Notes: generated by a model from the letters alone, not told the origin. 64,000 nucleotides of DNA from Bin80 sp964291275 (GCA_964291275.2 OZ219800.1:310001-374000); one strand, 5' to 3'; numbered from the stretch's first letter, positions 36,724 to 47,170 are shown. A program made the numbers and translations.

Positions 36724-37710
36724 GTGATCAACCCCTTTCGTGTAGCAGTCCGTACGAATATCTTCTTGTCAACTGCACTTCTGTGTCTGTGTGGAATAAC
36801 CACTGCACAGGGCCAGACGCTGTCAAGCTTCGATTTTCTCCGACTTGAACCTTCTGCCCAAGCAGCTGCCCTGGGGGGTACATCACTGAGCGCCACCTCG
36901 AACCAGGGGAATGTTCTGTTCTACAATCCGGCGCTTTTGGGCGAGGATCTTGATCGAAATCTTTCTGTATCCTGGTTGAACCATCTCAGTGACCTCCAGG
37001 CCGGCGCACTTACATATGCTCACAACCTTGGCCCAATCGGCACGGGCGCAGTGGGGGTGCGATTTTTTCACTGGGGCAGCATCACAGAAGCAGATATATA
37101 TGGAGAGCGCAATGGCACCTTCTCGTCGAGTAACGTCGCGCTCTCCGCTGGCCTGTCACGATCCTGGCAATCCAGGCTACACTACGGCGCGAGTATCCAT
37201 CTGATCTACGCTTCCGTAGCACAGTTCAATGCTGTAGCTGCCGCTGTAGACATAGGCGCAGCCTACCAGATTCCTGACCAGGGATTTGTAGCCTCAATGG
37301 CAGTAACTAACACGGGAATAACCCTTTCAAGCCTTGGCCCTACACGTGACGAAGTTCCAATGGATATTCGTATCGCCGTGTCCAAGCGCCTCAGGTATAT
37401 TCCAGTCCTGTTCGGCCTTACTCTCCACGATCTGCAGGACGCTCACCAGATCACATCTGTGAATGACGGGTTTCGTCATGCGATCTTCAGCCTCCAATTC
37501 CAGGCTATACCCGCGTTTCATCTCCGTCTAGGCTACAGCCACCGCAAACGCAACCTTAAATCTGATCGCCGACTAGATCTGGCCGGAGCAGCTGTCGGAT
37601 TTGGACTCCGTATGCGGGGCTTTCAAGTTGACTATGCCTTCAGCTCCTGGTCATTTGCCGGACTGCACCAGTTCACTGTAGCCAGGAAACTCAATAAGAG
37701 GCGTCAATAA
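36724..37710 (+). CDS. porQ: PorQ-like protein of the type IX secretion family
   Basis: 328 residues from GTG 36724, chosen because it places a signal peptide (VRTNIFLSTALLCLCGITTA, cut near QGQ) at the N-terminus. ATG 36640 is an alternative, and a still longer frame from 36493 begins in an IS-like footprint. The mature part begins SSFDFLRLEPSAQAAALGGT and contains NVLFYNPALLGEDLD, typical of PorQ/PorV-family beta-barrels. The C-terminal half is beta-rich, as expected for an outer-membrane protein. The PorV/PorQ family works with type IX secretion or outer-membrane lipid traffic. The gene converges on the recombinase-like gene and overlaps it by 20 nt. Confidence 0.85.
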   Translation: MINPFRVAVRTNIFLSTALLCLCGITTAQGQTLSSFDFLRLEPSAQAAALGGTSLSATSNQGNVLFYNPALLGEDLDRNLSVSWLNHLSDLQAGALTYAHNLGPIGTGAVGVRFFHWGSITEADIYGERNGTFSSSNVALSAGLSRSWQSRLHYGASIHLIYASVAQFNAVAAAVDIGAAYQIPDQGFVASMAVTNTGITLSSLGPTRDEVPMDIRIAVSKRLRYIPVLFGLTLHDLQDAHQITSVNDGFRHAIFSLQFQAIPAFHLRLGYSHRKRNLKSDRRLDLAGAAVGFGLRMRGFQVDYAFSSWSFAGLHQFTVARKLNKRRQ

Positions 37711-38635
37711 GCCCCTGAGCTTTCAGGTCGTTGATTCGATGAAAGAGTCGCCAGGGACGTGTACGTTGCCGTAATTCTGCCCTTGAAACGCCGTTCTGAA
37801 CCAACAGGTAAATAGAGGTATGTGTCAGACTTTGTGGGGAAACATCCAGACGAATGATCCCGGCTTGATCGAGCAACACACGCATACGAGCTCTTACTGT
37901 ACGAACTTTCAGGCGCTCATTTTGCCCGCGTGGACCGTGCGATACAAAGAGTGGTCCGTCAAATCTAATGGATTCAATCCGACTGGATAGGTAGGCCACG
38001 ATACTCTTGTACGTTCGTGAATCCAGCGGCACACGTAAGCGACCACCTTTGCCGCGAACAACCAGTTCATCGCCCATTAATGTGTGCTCCAAATCTTTAT
38101 AGTTACACCGTACAATCTCCCCTTCTGATAGCCCCTCAATAAGCATGCAGCACAGGATAGCCCGATCACGCAGGTTAATGGGATCACTAAATTCCGATAC
38201 TTGAAGCAAGCGCTCAACCTCGGACATAGTCAATATTCCTCGACTCCCTGCAGACGCACTCACCTTTATGGTAAGATCTTTTGCCGGATCTTTTTGCAGT
38301 AAGCCCTTTTCGGTAAGAAAAGCGAACAATTGCCGTACCGCAGTCAGATAAGTTTGGATCGTACGATCTTTGACGTTCCGCTCCCGACGCAAATACAGCA
38401 GATAAGCCTGCAGGCTTTCCCGAGAGAGCTGGACTTCGCCACCCTGTTCGTCTACCCACAACATAAAGACCCCAAGTGCCCGGCCGTATGTTTGCCGTGT
38501 GGCCGGCGATTTTTCAGGGGCCAAGCTGCTTAGAAAATGCTCTACCCGCGCGGCAATCGCATCCGTAGTCAAAGTTATGGCTCGGTCACGATTTTCAGAC
38601 GGCATGTCGCAGAGATGCCTGTGATTATTCCGCAA
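37691..38635 (-). CDS. XerC/XerD-like protein lacking most catalytic residues
   Basis: 314 residues with the two-domain layout of tyrosine recombinases: a SAM-like N-terminal domain (RQTYGRALGVFMLWVDEQ, TIQTYLTAVRQLFAFLTEKG) and a catalytic-type domain from about residue 135. Expected catalytic positions have changed: the first Arg, normally in GLR, is Ser170 (EGLSEGEIV); the HxLRH box reads PQSLTHT (His to Gln, Arg to Thr); the tyrosine region reads PWRLFHRINDL, with Phe. Lys196 (RGKGGRL) remains. It follows the E2 gene by 6 nt, so the two are cotranscribed. DNA binding may persist without strand exchange. Confidence 0.85.
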   Translation of the reverse strand: MRNNHRHLCDMPSENRDRAITLTTDAIAARVEHFLSSLAPEKSPATRQTYGRALGVFMLWVDEQGGEVQLSRESLQAYLLYLRRERNVKDRTIQTYLTAVRQLFAFLTEKGLLQKDPAKDLTIKVSASAGSRGILTMSEVERLLQVSEFSDPINLRDRAILCCMLIEGLSEGEIVRCNYKDLEHTLMGDELVVRGKGGRLRVPLDSRTYKSIVAYLSSRIESIRFDGPLFVSHGPRGQNERLKVRTVRARMRVLLDQAGIIRLDVSPQSLTHTSIYLLVQNGVSRAELRQRTRPWRLFHRINDLKAQGLIDASY

Positions 38636-38641
38636 GAAAAC

Positions 38642-40279
38642 CTATAATTCCATCTCTGGATCAAGGTTTTCAAGTACCTCCGTGTACCGACGCAGGAACG
38701 CTATCCCCATAGCGCCATCGATCACACGATGATCATAGGACAACGACAATACCATCATGTGCCGAATGGCAATAGTGTCGCCATGTTCGGGATGCTCAAC
38801 TACAATTGGACATTTCTTGATAGAGCCGGTGGCAAGAATGGCTACCTGGGGCTGCAGGATGATTGGCGTACCCATCAAGGATCCGAGCGAACCAACATTG
38901 GTCAACGTGAAGGTTCCGCCCTGTAAATCATCAGGGAGTAACTCAGATGAGCGTGCACGACGTGCTAAATCATTTGCCGCATGGGCAAGCCCCGCTATAC
39001 TCAAGCGCCCGGCATGCCGTATTACCGGCACAATCAACCCAGATTCCTTAATTGCTACGGCAATGCCAACGTGGTAGTCTTTTTTTACAAGAATCTGGTT
39101 TCTCTCTATGGAACTGTTCAGAATGGGAAACTCACGCAATGCTTCCACCGCCGCATGAACAAAAAAGGGCGTATAGGTCAGCTTAACCCCATCACGTGCA
39201 AGAAAAGCCTGCTTATTGGCTTCTCGGATTCGGACAAGTCGCGTCACATCAACCTCTGCAAATGAGGTTACGTGCGCTGACGTACGCTTAGAATGCGTCA
39301 TATGCTCAGCAATGAGCTGGCGCATCCGACCCATTTGGATAACCTCTACACGTGGCGAGCCATCGTCAGTAGATATAGGTCGGGAAACCTGTTTTTTTAC
39401 AGGTGGAGGGCTGAGCGGAGTTGTCGCCCGCCCAGTTGATCTCTTGCGGGTTTCTAGATAATCTACTACGTCCCTCTTAGTAAGCCGTCCCTCACGGCCG
39501 GATCCTTTTATCCTGGCCAGTTCATCCCTTGATATGTTCTCGGCCTGTGCGATACTGCGCACCAATGGGCTCAGAAAGCGCCCGTCCGTAAGATGCCGTT
39601 CGGTATCGACCTGTTCCGGTGTATCCTTTGACGTAATCTCAGGCGGTGGAACAGTCTCCTGTGCAGTTTCAGGCGTTGATCTTGTCTCCTGCACAGGGGC
39701 AGACCCTTCTGCACCTATCAGTGCTATCGTGGTGCCTACTTCAACGGTCTCCCCCTCGGGCACTAGAATTTCTCGAAGGATTCCCGTTGCAGGAGCTGGC
39801 ACATCCGTATCTACTTTATCTGTTCCTATTTCCAGGAGGATCTCATCCAGTTCAATCGGATCCCCTACTTGCTTATGCCAGACAATCACCGTCCCTTCGG
39901 TAATGCTCTCACCCATCTTCGGCATAACCACGGGTATGTCCGCCTCTTGCACTACTGAAGGTGCCGGACCAGGTGCCTTCGAAGCTTCCGCCGGTTCAGA
40001 CGCCGAAGCACCGTCCGTCGCCCCAGTTGCATCTTCTCCCTCAGTGGCGATCATAGCGATCAGGTGGCCAACCGGCACAGTCTCGCCCTCTGGAGTTAAT
40101 ATTTCCGCAACTACACCCGCCGCAGGAGCAGGGACGTCCGTATCTATCTTGTCGGTTCCTATTTCCAGCAAGGTCTCATCCAGTTCAACTGGATCGCCTA
40201 CTTGCTTATGCCAAACAATCACCGATCCCTCGGTAATGCTTTCACCCATCTTGGGCATTCGCACTTCAACCTTCGCCAT
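38642..40279 (-). CDS. dihydrolipoyl acyltransferase (E2) of a 2-oxo acid dehydrogenase complex
   Basis: 545 residues from MAKVEVRMPKMGE (40279); an upstream in-frame ATG at 40330 is less likely. Two tandem lipoyl domains carry GTDKIDTDVPAP and GTDKVDTDVPAP, with the lipoylated lysine in each. A Pro/Thr-rich linker leads to a peripheral-subunit-binding domain (FLSPLVRSIAQAENISRDEL). The catalytic domain follows, with the active-site motif SYDHRVIDGAMG. It transfers acyl groups to CoA in the pyruvate, 2-oxoglutarate or branched-chain complex; the sequence alone does not settle which. A perfect TATAAT lies on the minus strand at 40299-40304, about 20 nt before the start. E1 and E3 genes are not in the window. 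Confidence 0.93.
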   Translation of the reverse strand: MAKVEVRMPKMGESITEGSVIVWHKQVGDPVELDETLLEIGTDKIDTDVPAPAAGVVAEILTPEGETVPVGHLIAMIATEGEDATGATDGASASEPAEASKAPGPAPSVVQEADIPVVMPKMGESITEGTVIVWHKQVGDPIELDEILLEIGTDKVDTDVPAPATGILREILVPEGETVEVGTTIALIGAEGSAPVQETRSTPETAQETVPPPEITSKDTPEQVDTERHLTDGRFLSPLVRSIAQAENISRDELARIKGSGREGRLTKRDVVDYLETRKRSTGRATTPLSPPPVKKQVSRPISTDDGSPRVEVIQMGRMRQLIAEHMTHSKRTSAHVTSFAEVDVTRLVRIREANKQAFLARDGVKLTYTPFFVHAAVEALREFPILNSSIERNQILVKKDYHVGIAVAIKESGLIVPVIRHAGRLSIAGLAHAANDLARRARSSELLPDDLQGGTFTLTNVGSLGSLMGTPIILQPQVAILATGSIKKCPIVVEHPEHGDTIAIRHMMVLSLSYDHRVIDGAMGIAFLRRYTEVLENLDPEMEL

Positions 40280-40935
40280 CGAATGGAATTTTTTGGAAAT
40301 TATATACAGTAACCCTTCTATCCATTTCACGGGTCATAAGAATGGCTGACGCCAACATCCTCACCGTACAGATGCCCCTATTCCGGAGGCCATTGGATGG
40401 ATTACATGGAAATCATACGCTGCCTTATCATCATGTTCCTTATAGTGCACGCCCTCAGTGCTGAATATAACGACAAATAATATGGTTCCTCAGGTATATA
40501 AACCCCAATGTTTGTCGCCAGCTTCAGTGGATTGTTTCATGGATTGGAAAATCAACAATGCTCATGAGTGTTGCCCGAATGACAGCTACACTACGCACCG
40601 GTTACAAATGAAGCGACCACCATCAATATGTACCACACCTATCTGCCCGCAACCAAGTGAGCGAATACGCTAACGATGCTGCAATTCTGTAACCACCATC
40701 CGGTGTTATACAGCCACGAGTTTACCATTCTCTGACGTGGACTTCTCCACTCTCGTACAAATGCGCCTGCCCTGTTTCAGCAACTGCCCTGTTTCAGCAA
40801 TAAGAGTAACTGCAGCTTGTCTGAAAATACGTGCTTTTCTGTCAGACATTTTTTGTTCAAGACACTCCACCACACATTATTTGCGTTGGGGATTCCAATG
40901 TGGGATATAACGATAGGAATGCATAGTTATATTCC
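40280..40935 (-). other. gap between the E2 gene and the TonB-dependent receptor
   Basis: Both neighbours are on the minus strand: this is the upstream side of the E2 gene and the downstream side of the receptor gene. Besides the TATAAT at 40299-40304, I see a short imperfect direct repeat (CCTGTTTCAGCAA, twice near 40772-40800) and no credible gene. Confidence 0.4.
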
Positions 40936-43623
40936 TCATCGGAAGATAATGCGTGTACCAAGGTTGAACGTTCTGGGTAGACCAAGAAACACCTCTGCAT
41001 CGTCCGCTCTTCCCATATTTATACCGTTCGGAGTGTAAGCGTGAAAGCGTGAATTATTTACGGCATCCTGCACATAAAACGTATTCGCTACGTTGAAGAC
41101 ATACAAAAATAAACGGATACCAAAACGTCCTCTATCAAAATTATAGCCCGCATTTAGATCGAAAACAGTGTACCCAGGTGCCTCCCAGACAGTACTGTTT
41201 CGATCGCTATACCCGGCAGGATCAAAATCCGCAAAGTGCCGAGAATAGGAGCGTGCCGACAATACAACATGCATCCCAGACTTAGGAAATGCCGTTACGG
41301 CATACGCGAATTGTGTCTGCGGCGCGTCGCCCACCTTAACCCCGCTAAGGGGAAGCGACACCTGTTCCTGGCTATCCGGATTGGATCGGTCGAGAGTATA
41401 TGTGCCAGAAACATCATCCGTGTAGTACCAGTCTCCAACAGAAAATGCACCATCCAAACGTACGAAATCTATTGGCTGCCAAGCAAGCTCTCCTTCAATC
41501 CCTTTGTGCAGTGCATTTAGTCCCCTTATACTTACTAATGCATCATTGCCGCTTTGCTCCACCAGATTACGCGTCACGGTACGATCATTCCACGTTGTAT
41601 GATAGAGATTCAGCTTTGCTGTAACCTTCCTGTCCAAGGATCGAAAGTTCATGCCGCTTTCGATCCCGATGAAAGATTCATTCTGAGGATCTGGATTAAC
41701 ACTGCCGGAGATGGCGTCAATGACACCATCAAAAACAGGAGCCTTTGAAATACGGCCGATACTTGCGTAAACGGAAAATGTATTGTTCAGACGATAGTTT
41801 GCACCACCCTTGACCTGATAACCACCGATCGGGGACGGCGAAGCCGCAAAAGGTCTTCCGTGGCCATCATCTGTAAAGAAATCTTCGAATGAATACTTAA
41901 TTCTAGAATAACTTACTACAGCAAAGCTGCTCAATGGCCCTGTTTCATATCGTCCTTGCAGGAATCCGCCGATCCAGTTTACAGTCGTGAGATCATTATA
42001 GTGAAAGCGTTCCCCCAATTGTACTACACGCCCTCCCGGACCCCAAAAATCATTGTCGAAGCGTAAATATCCCCGGCCTCCCAATAGATCTCTCACCGTG
42101 CTGAAATGCTGAATTTCAGCACTACGCCAGTCGAGTCCCGCTTCCAGTTCAACATGGTCATTGACTTGGTGGATCAGTTTGGAAATAGCTCCCAGCGTCC
42201 ACTGTACATTATGCCGATTTCGAATTATGCCAAGAGACAGCCCATTTTTGCTATTGGCCTCGATACTGGCATCATAGTCGGGAACCGGGGAGGGACCGCT
42301 ATGATCTAGGATCAGGTCGCCATGGCGGTTTGAGCCGCCTCCCTTCCCTCCAGAATAATACACGATAGTAGAGAGGAGGGACTTGTCTGTCAGTTGTCCA
42401 AAATGGCTTAAGCTCAGAATAGGCTTGTGAAAGAAATTCTCGAATCCGTCAATATATCCAGGGTTCTTGCGTTGTACCGGCCCAAAGCCATTGTGCTGGT
42501 CCCTTGTGTAAGTCTCTGAAACGACCCCAATATTTTGATTCCAGCGCCGTCCTCTTTCTGGATAAGTCTGCAGAATATCACGTATGGTGGCATCATCCAA
42601 TCCATCCCGCTCAAATACTTTACGTGCATAGTTGTGGTCGTAAGCGGCGATATTCTGACGGAATAAATTTTGGCCATGGCGCTGGGGAGAACCGATTGCG
42701 AAAAAGTCGAAGCGATGTCGACTGCCCGCGTTCCAACCGACAGCAGCATAATAGGACCACATGTCGGTCCAAGTTCCATCTACATATCCTTGCCCTGTCT
42801 TACGTATTCCAGACACGGTTACGGCAACTTTGCCATTTACAAGTCCCGAAGACAGCATGAGCGTAGATTTACGCAGTCCATCGTTGCCGAATTCTTGTTT
42901 AAGCAGTACTTGTCGCGCATTGCGTGCCGGATCGGTAAGAATATTCATTGTGCCACCAATAGACGGCGTTGCTAAGGTGACAACAGACAATCCACGTTGG
43001 AGCTGAATAGAGTTTGTCACTTCTTCCAAACCATCCCAGTTCGACCAGTAAAGCCAACCGTTTTCCATATCATTGACCGGAACCCCGTTGATCATAATTG
43101 CAACATTCCGCTGGTTGAACCCGCGTACATTTACGCGTGCATCCCCTGCGCCTCCGCCTTGCACTGTACTGTAAACGGATGGCGTGCTATTGAGAATGAG
43201 GGGCACATCACGCGAGCCGAGATCGCGCTGCAACTGCATCTTTCCCAGAGTCGTGAAGGCAACAGGAGTTCGCTGTTCCAAGGCTCTGGAAGCAAACACC
43301 TCCATACCTTCCAGAGCTACACTGATGGCCTCCATTTCAAAGTCAAGTATGACATCTGTGCTTCGCACGGTCACGACCTGTGATGCATCTTCATAGCCAA
43401 GGAAGGAGACGGTAACGGCGTACGTTCCTGGCGGGAGGTCGGAGAGTATAAAATGCCCTTCTAGGTCCGTTGTAGTACCACGAGAAGAACCTTCTAAGAT
43501 TACAGAAGCCCCAGGCAACAATTCGTCGGTGTCAAGTGTCGTTACAGTCCCAGAAAGATTGTATTGCGCCCAGGATACGTTCGCTACAAGGAAGCTCGCA
43601 AAAATGAATAGGGGTAATTTCAT
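40936..43623 (-). CDS. TonB-dependent outer-membrane receptor
   Basis: 895 residues from MKLPLFIFASFLVANVSWAQ (43623), a clear signal peptide. An N-terminal CarboxypepD_reg-like domain (GASVILEGSSRGTTTDLEGH, GTYAVTVSFLGYEDA), typical of Bacteroidota receptors, precedes the plug (VNVRGFNQRNVAIMINGVPV, SNWDGLEEVTNSIQLQRG). A beta-barrel follows and ends in TFNLGTRIIFR. The substrate is not evident; no SusD-like partner is adjacent. The motor cluster at 25-32 kb has its own Exb-like proteins, but a dedicated link is not indicated. Confidence 0.93.
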   Translation of the reverse strand: MKLPLFIFASFLVANVSWAQYNLSGTVTTLDTDELLPGASVILEGSSRGTTTDLEGHFILSDLPPGTYAVTVSFLGYEDASQVVTVRSTDVILDFEMEAISVALEGMEVFASRALEQRTPVAFTTLGKMQLQRDLGSRDVPLILNSTPSVYSTVQGGGAGDARVNVRGFNQRNVAIMINGVPVNDMENGWLYWSNWDGLEEVTNSIQLQRGLSVVTLATPSIGGTMNILTDPARNARQVLLKQEFGNDGLRKSTLMLSSGLVNGKVAVTVSGIRKTGQGYVDGTWTDMWSYYAAVGWNAGSRHRFDFFAIGSPQRHGQNLFRQNIAAYDHNYARKVFERDGLDDATIRDILQTYPERGRRWNQNIGVVSETYTRDQHNGFGPVQRKNPGYIDGFENFFHKPILSLSHFGQLTDKSLLSTIVYYSGGKGGGSNRHGDLILDHSGPSPVPDYDASIEANSKNGLSLGIIRNRHNVQWTLGAISKLIHQVNDHVELEAGLDWRSAEIQHFSTVRDLLGGRGYLRFDNDFWGPGGRVVQLGERFHYNDLTTVNWIGGFLQGRYETGPLSSFAVVSYSRIKYSFEDFFTDDGHGRPFAASPSPIGGYQVKGGANYRLNNTFSVYASIGRISKAPVFDGVIDAISGSVNPDPQNESFIGIESGMNFRSLDRKVTAKLNLYHTTWNDRTVTRNLVEQSGNDALVSIRGLNALHKGIEGELAWQPIDFVRLDGAFSVGDWYYTDDVSGTYTLDRSNPDSQEQVSLPLSGVKVGDAPQTQFAYAVTAFPKSGMHVVLSARSYSRHFADFDPAGYSDRNSTVWEAPGYTVFDLNAGYNFDRGRFGIRLFLYVFNVANTFYVQDAVNNSRFHAYTPNGINMGRADDAEVFLGLPRTFNLGTRIIFR

Positions 43624-43923
43624 GGAGTAAAATTGGGGGATTCCGTTGAAGATTTCAACCAAAGGCCAATTAGCTTCTGAAAGCTCTATGATTGCTTAAG
43701 TGGAATTGAACTTATCGAAAGGTATCAACGGTAACAGACATGGAGTGCGTGTCTAAAATCAGGTTCTTCCAGTGCCGCTTCGATTTTACTCTTCACAACC
43801 GCCCCGTGGCCCTCGCGTGCCCACCCCTGAGGACGAACTCATCAAACGCCGATATGAATGTATTGAGAGTCTGCGTCCGGGTCAGGTCGCCGTCGGCCCA
43901 CGTAGACAAGCTCGCGTTGAGAT

Positions 43924-44742
43924 TCATCCTTGAAGATTTCCAGATTCGATTCGACCGAACATCTCATTTGACCGCTTCTGCGCCTCGGCTACTTGAGTAG
44001 ATGTCATACGTGATTTGAGTAAATCTTTTAGCTCTGCCGCGCCAGCGTTTCCTTGCGCGGCGGAGAGACTACTCCATGTATAGGCCTCTACATAATTCTC
44101 CGGCATGCCTTCGCTATTGGAGTACATGACCCCCAGATTGTATTGTGCCCATTCGTCTCCCTGTTTCGCAGCACGGCAATACCATTTGGCGGCTTCTTGA
44201 TCGTTCTCTGGCACGCCTTCGCCAGTGTAGTGCATGTGCCCCAGCTTGTATTGTGCTTCGGCATGTCCCTGTTTCGCAGCACGGCGAAGCCATTTGGCGG
44301 CTTCTTGATCGTTCTCTGGCACGCCTTTGCCAGTGGAGTACATGTACCCCAGATTGTATTGTGCCTCGGCGTGTCCCTGTTTCGCAGCACGGCAATACCA
44401 TTTGACGGCTTCCTGATCGTTCCCTGGCACGCCTACGCCAGTGTAGTACATATGCCCCAGGTTGTACTGTGCTTCGGCGTGTTCCCGTTCCGCAGCCATG
44501 CGATACCATTTCACGGCTTTTCGATAGCTCTCTAGTACGTCTTCGCCAATGTAGTACGTGATCCCCAACTCGTATTGTGCTTCGGCGTGTCCCTGTTTCG
44601 CAGCACGGCGGAGCCATTTCACGGCTTTTCGATCACTCACTGGCACGCCTTCGCCATTGTAGTACATGCACCCCAGCTTGTATTGTGCCTCGGCGCTTCC
44701 CTGTTTCGCACCACGGCGGACTTCATCAACAGTTTGAGTCAT
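43924..44742 (-). CDS. Sel1-repeat (TPR-like) protein
   Basis: 272 residues made of six Sel1-like repeats of 36 residues (pattern AAKQGHAEAQYNLGYMYS ... GVPENDQEAAKWLRR) and a partial seventh, then a helical tail (AEAQKRSNEMFGRIE). There is no signal peptide, so the product is probably cytoplasmic. The repeats are also similar in DNA. Such proteins act in protein-protein contacts; no specific partner is indicated by the neighbours. Confidence 0.9.
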   Translation of the reverse strand: MTQTVDEVRRGAKQGSAEAQYKLGCMYYNGEGVPVSDRKAVKWLRRAAKQGHAEAQYELGITYYIGEDVLESYRKAVKWYRMAAEREHAEAQYNLGHMYYTGVGVPGNDQEAVKWYCRAAKQGHAEAQYNLGYMYSTGKGVPENDQEAAKWLRRAAKQGHAEAQYKLGHMHYTGEGVPENDQEAAKWYCRAAKQGDEWAQYNLGVMYSNSEGMPENYVEAYTWSSLSAAQGNAGAAELKDLLKSRMTSTQVAEAQKRSNEMFGRIESGNLQG

Positions 44743-44951
44743 AGTGGGGGGATGCCGTATTTCGACCTATTCGTCTAGTTTTGGTGCCTGGCAACCCTAT
44801 CAATACCGTGGCATTGTTCAGGCGATTGCTGAGTTGCTTCTGAACGATTCGATGATAATATAGGCATAATCCCAAAAGGAGCCTCCAATTCTTTACAAAG
44901 CGCGCCTAGGCGTATCCAAGTACGCTCTAGGACGCGAGAAACGACCGGCGA

Positions 44952-44967
44952 CCCCACGCAGGTGGGG
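44952..44967 (-). terminator. possible terminator hairpin after hppA
   Basis: A perfect 6-bp stem CCCCAC / GTGGGG with a 4-nt loop lies 16-31 nt downstream of the hppA stop on the minus strand. The following T-rich stretch is weak, so efficiency is uncertain. Confidence 0.45.
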
Positions 44968-44982
44968 ATATACTGTTTTGCC

Positions 44983-47091
44983 TTAAAGGAACGGGGCAAT
45001 AACAAGCGCAACCACCGCAATGAGCTTAATCAAAATATTTAAGCTCGGCCCGGAAGTGTCCTTGAACGGATCACCCACCGTATCGCCAACTACAGAGGCC
45101 TTATGTGCCTCTGTCCCCTTCCCTATAGTTACTCCATTAATATTGATCCCTGCTTCAATACGTTTCTTAGCATTATCCCACGCTCCACCAGCATTCGATT
45201 GGAATATTGCAAACAAAACACCCGAAACGGTTACACCAACAAGTAGGCCACCAAGCATATCCGGGCTGATGAATCCAACGATTACCGGTACCATAATAGC
45301 CAATAGACCGGGGGCAATCATTTCCCGGATTGCCGCTGCGGTTGAGATGTCGACGCATTTAGCGTACTCCGCTGTAGCCGTCCCTTCGCGCAACCCCGGA
45401 ATCTCCCTAAACTGTCTGCCAACCTCCGTAATCATATCAGCCGACGCACGCCCTACTGCACCCATAGCCATAGCGCTGAACACGTAAGGCAGTGTGGCCC
45501 CAATTAAAAGGCCGGCAAGTATGTTCGGTTTAGCAACATTGATCGTCTCAAGCCCAGCCTGCTGCATAAATGCGGCGAACAGCGCCAGTGCAGTCAGCGC
45601 CGCCGAACCAATAGCAAAACCTTTGCCTATGGCCGCTGTCGTATTACCAACCGCGTCCAGTTTATCAGTTCGTTCCCGGACCTCTGCCGGCAGATGCGCC
45701 ATTTCCGCGATGCCACCCGCATTATCACTAATTGGACCATATGCATCCACCGCCAATTGAATACCGGTAACCGACAGCATACCCACCGCAGCAATGGCAA
45801 TCCCGTATAGACCGGCAGTACTGAAAGCTCCGATAATAGCCAAAGCAATTACTAATGCAGGGACTCCTGTTGAATACATACCTGCCCCCAAACCCGAAAT
45901 AATATTAGTTGCCGCCCCGGTTACACTCTGCTTTGCTATAAGGAGCGTCGGTAATGTGCTCGTCGATGTAAAATATTCAGTTGCGAGACCAATCAGCACG
46001 CCGGATACCAACCCGATGAGCATTGCCCAATACACTCCCACTGCTGTATAGACTTTTTCACCCACAATGCTCGTAGTGGCAACCCACTCACTCGGCAACA
46101 TCCAGGTGATCACAAAAAAAGCGAGTACAGCCATAACTGCACTCGCACCAAATTCACCAAGGTTCAGTCCTGTCTGGGGATTGCCGCCCTCCTTCACACG
46201 AACGAAAAAGGATCCTAGCACAGAGACTAAAATACCCACGGCTCCTAGCACCAGAGGAAGGACCACTGCACTCAAATCACCTAACGCCGCACCCGAGCCC
46301 TCAAATACCGTCAAGAAACCCGTACCAAGCACCATTGCACCGATGATTGAGCCAACATAACTTTCAAAGAGGTCTGCTCCCATACCGGCAACATCTCCGA
46401 CATTATCTCCGACGTTATCGGCAATCGTCGCAGGGTTGCGTACATCGTCTTCCGGGATTCCTTCGTAAACCTTGCCGGCCAGATCGGCACCCACATCCGC
46501 AGCTTTAGTGTATATCCCACCACCTACGCGCGCAAAAAGAGCTATGGAAGAAGCTCCCAGAGAAAATCCGGAAATAACGTCTATAACCTTGATCGTCGAC
46601 CAGTCAGTCAATCCGCTGTACACCAAAAACAATCCAGCAAGCCCCAGAATGCCCAACCCAACCACACATAATCCCATCACAAGACCGCCAGAAAATGCAA
46701 TATTGAGTGCATCGGATAACCCCGTTCGTGCTGCATTGGTCGTCCGAACATTCGCCTTTGTAGCCACACGCATACCAATGAATCCAGCAGCTCCACTGCA
46801 GACCGCCCCAACCAGAAATGATACAGCAATGAGTGGAGAGCGACCTGAATCTGCTCCTCCCATCAAGCCTGTCACAGCCAGAATGGCAGCTACTGAACAG
46901 ACAAAGATTGAAAGAACACGGTATTCCCGTTTCAGAAAAGCCTGTGCTCCTCGTGCTATATAACCGGCAATCGTAATCATTTGCTCGGTGCCGGGAGGTT
47001 GTCTGGCAATCCATCTTGCCCGAGTCCAGGCAAAGAAAAGCGCTACCAATCCACAAGCGCACACCAGAGAAATCAAAGGAACTACTTGCAT
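44983..47091 (-). CDS. hppA: membrane-bound ion-pumping pyrophosphatase
   Basis: 702 residues with about 16 membrane segments. Pyrophosphate/Mg-binding loops are clear: DVGADLAGKVYEGIPEDD, NPATIADNVGDNVGDVAG, GPISDNAGGIAEMAH and SVVGDTVGDPFKDTSGPS. The motif GNTTAAIGKGFAIGSA has Ala where potassium-independent enzymes have Lys (GNTTKAT), so this is a potassium-dependent form. Members of that class pump protons, sodium or both; the sequence read here does not decide which. The enzyme couples pyrophosphate hydrolysis to ion export across the inner membrane. It follows pth by 79 nt in a minus-strand run that starts at tRNA-Gln. Confidence 0.97.
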   Translation of the reverse strand: MQVVPLISLVCACGLVALFFAWTRARWIARQPPGTEQMITIAGYIARGAQAFLKREYRVLSIFVCSVAAILAVTGLMGGADSGRSPLIAVSFLVGAVCSGAAGFIGMRVATKANVRTTNAARTGLSDALNIAFSGGLVMGLCVVGLGILGLAGLFLVYSGLTDWSTIKVIDVISGFSLGASSIALFARVGGGIYTKAADVGADLAGKVYEGIPEDDVRNPATIADNVGDNVGDVAGMGADLFESYVGSIIGAMVLGTGFLTVFEGSGAALGDLSAVVLPLVLGAVGILVSVLGSFFVRVKEGGNPQTGLNLGEFGASAVMAVLAFFVITWMLPSEWVATTSIVGEKVYTAVGVYWAMLIGLVSGVLIGLATEYFTSTSTLPTLLIAKQSVTGAATNIISGLGAGMYSTGVPALVIALAIIGAFSTAGLYGIAIAAVGMLSVTGIQLAVDAYGPISDNAGGIAEMAHLPAEVRERTDKLDAVGNTTAAIGKGFAIGSAALTALALFAAFMQQAGLETINVAKPNILAGLLIGATLPYVFSAMAMGAVGRASADMITEVGRQFREIPGLREGTATAEYAKCVDISTAAAIREMIAPGLLAIMVPVIVGFISPDMLGGLLVGVTVSGVLFAIFQSNAGGAWDNAKKRIEAGININGVTIGKGTEAHKASVVGDTVGDPFKDTSGPSLNILIKLIAVVALVIAPFL

Positions 47092-47170
47092 TATAAAACT
47101 GAATAGAGATCAAAAATTAAGTGGTTGAATCTGAAGGCCCAGGGCAGGTGTGCTGCCGATAAATGTGTCA

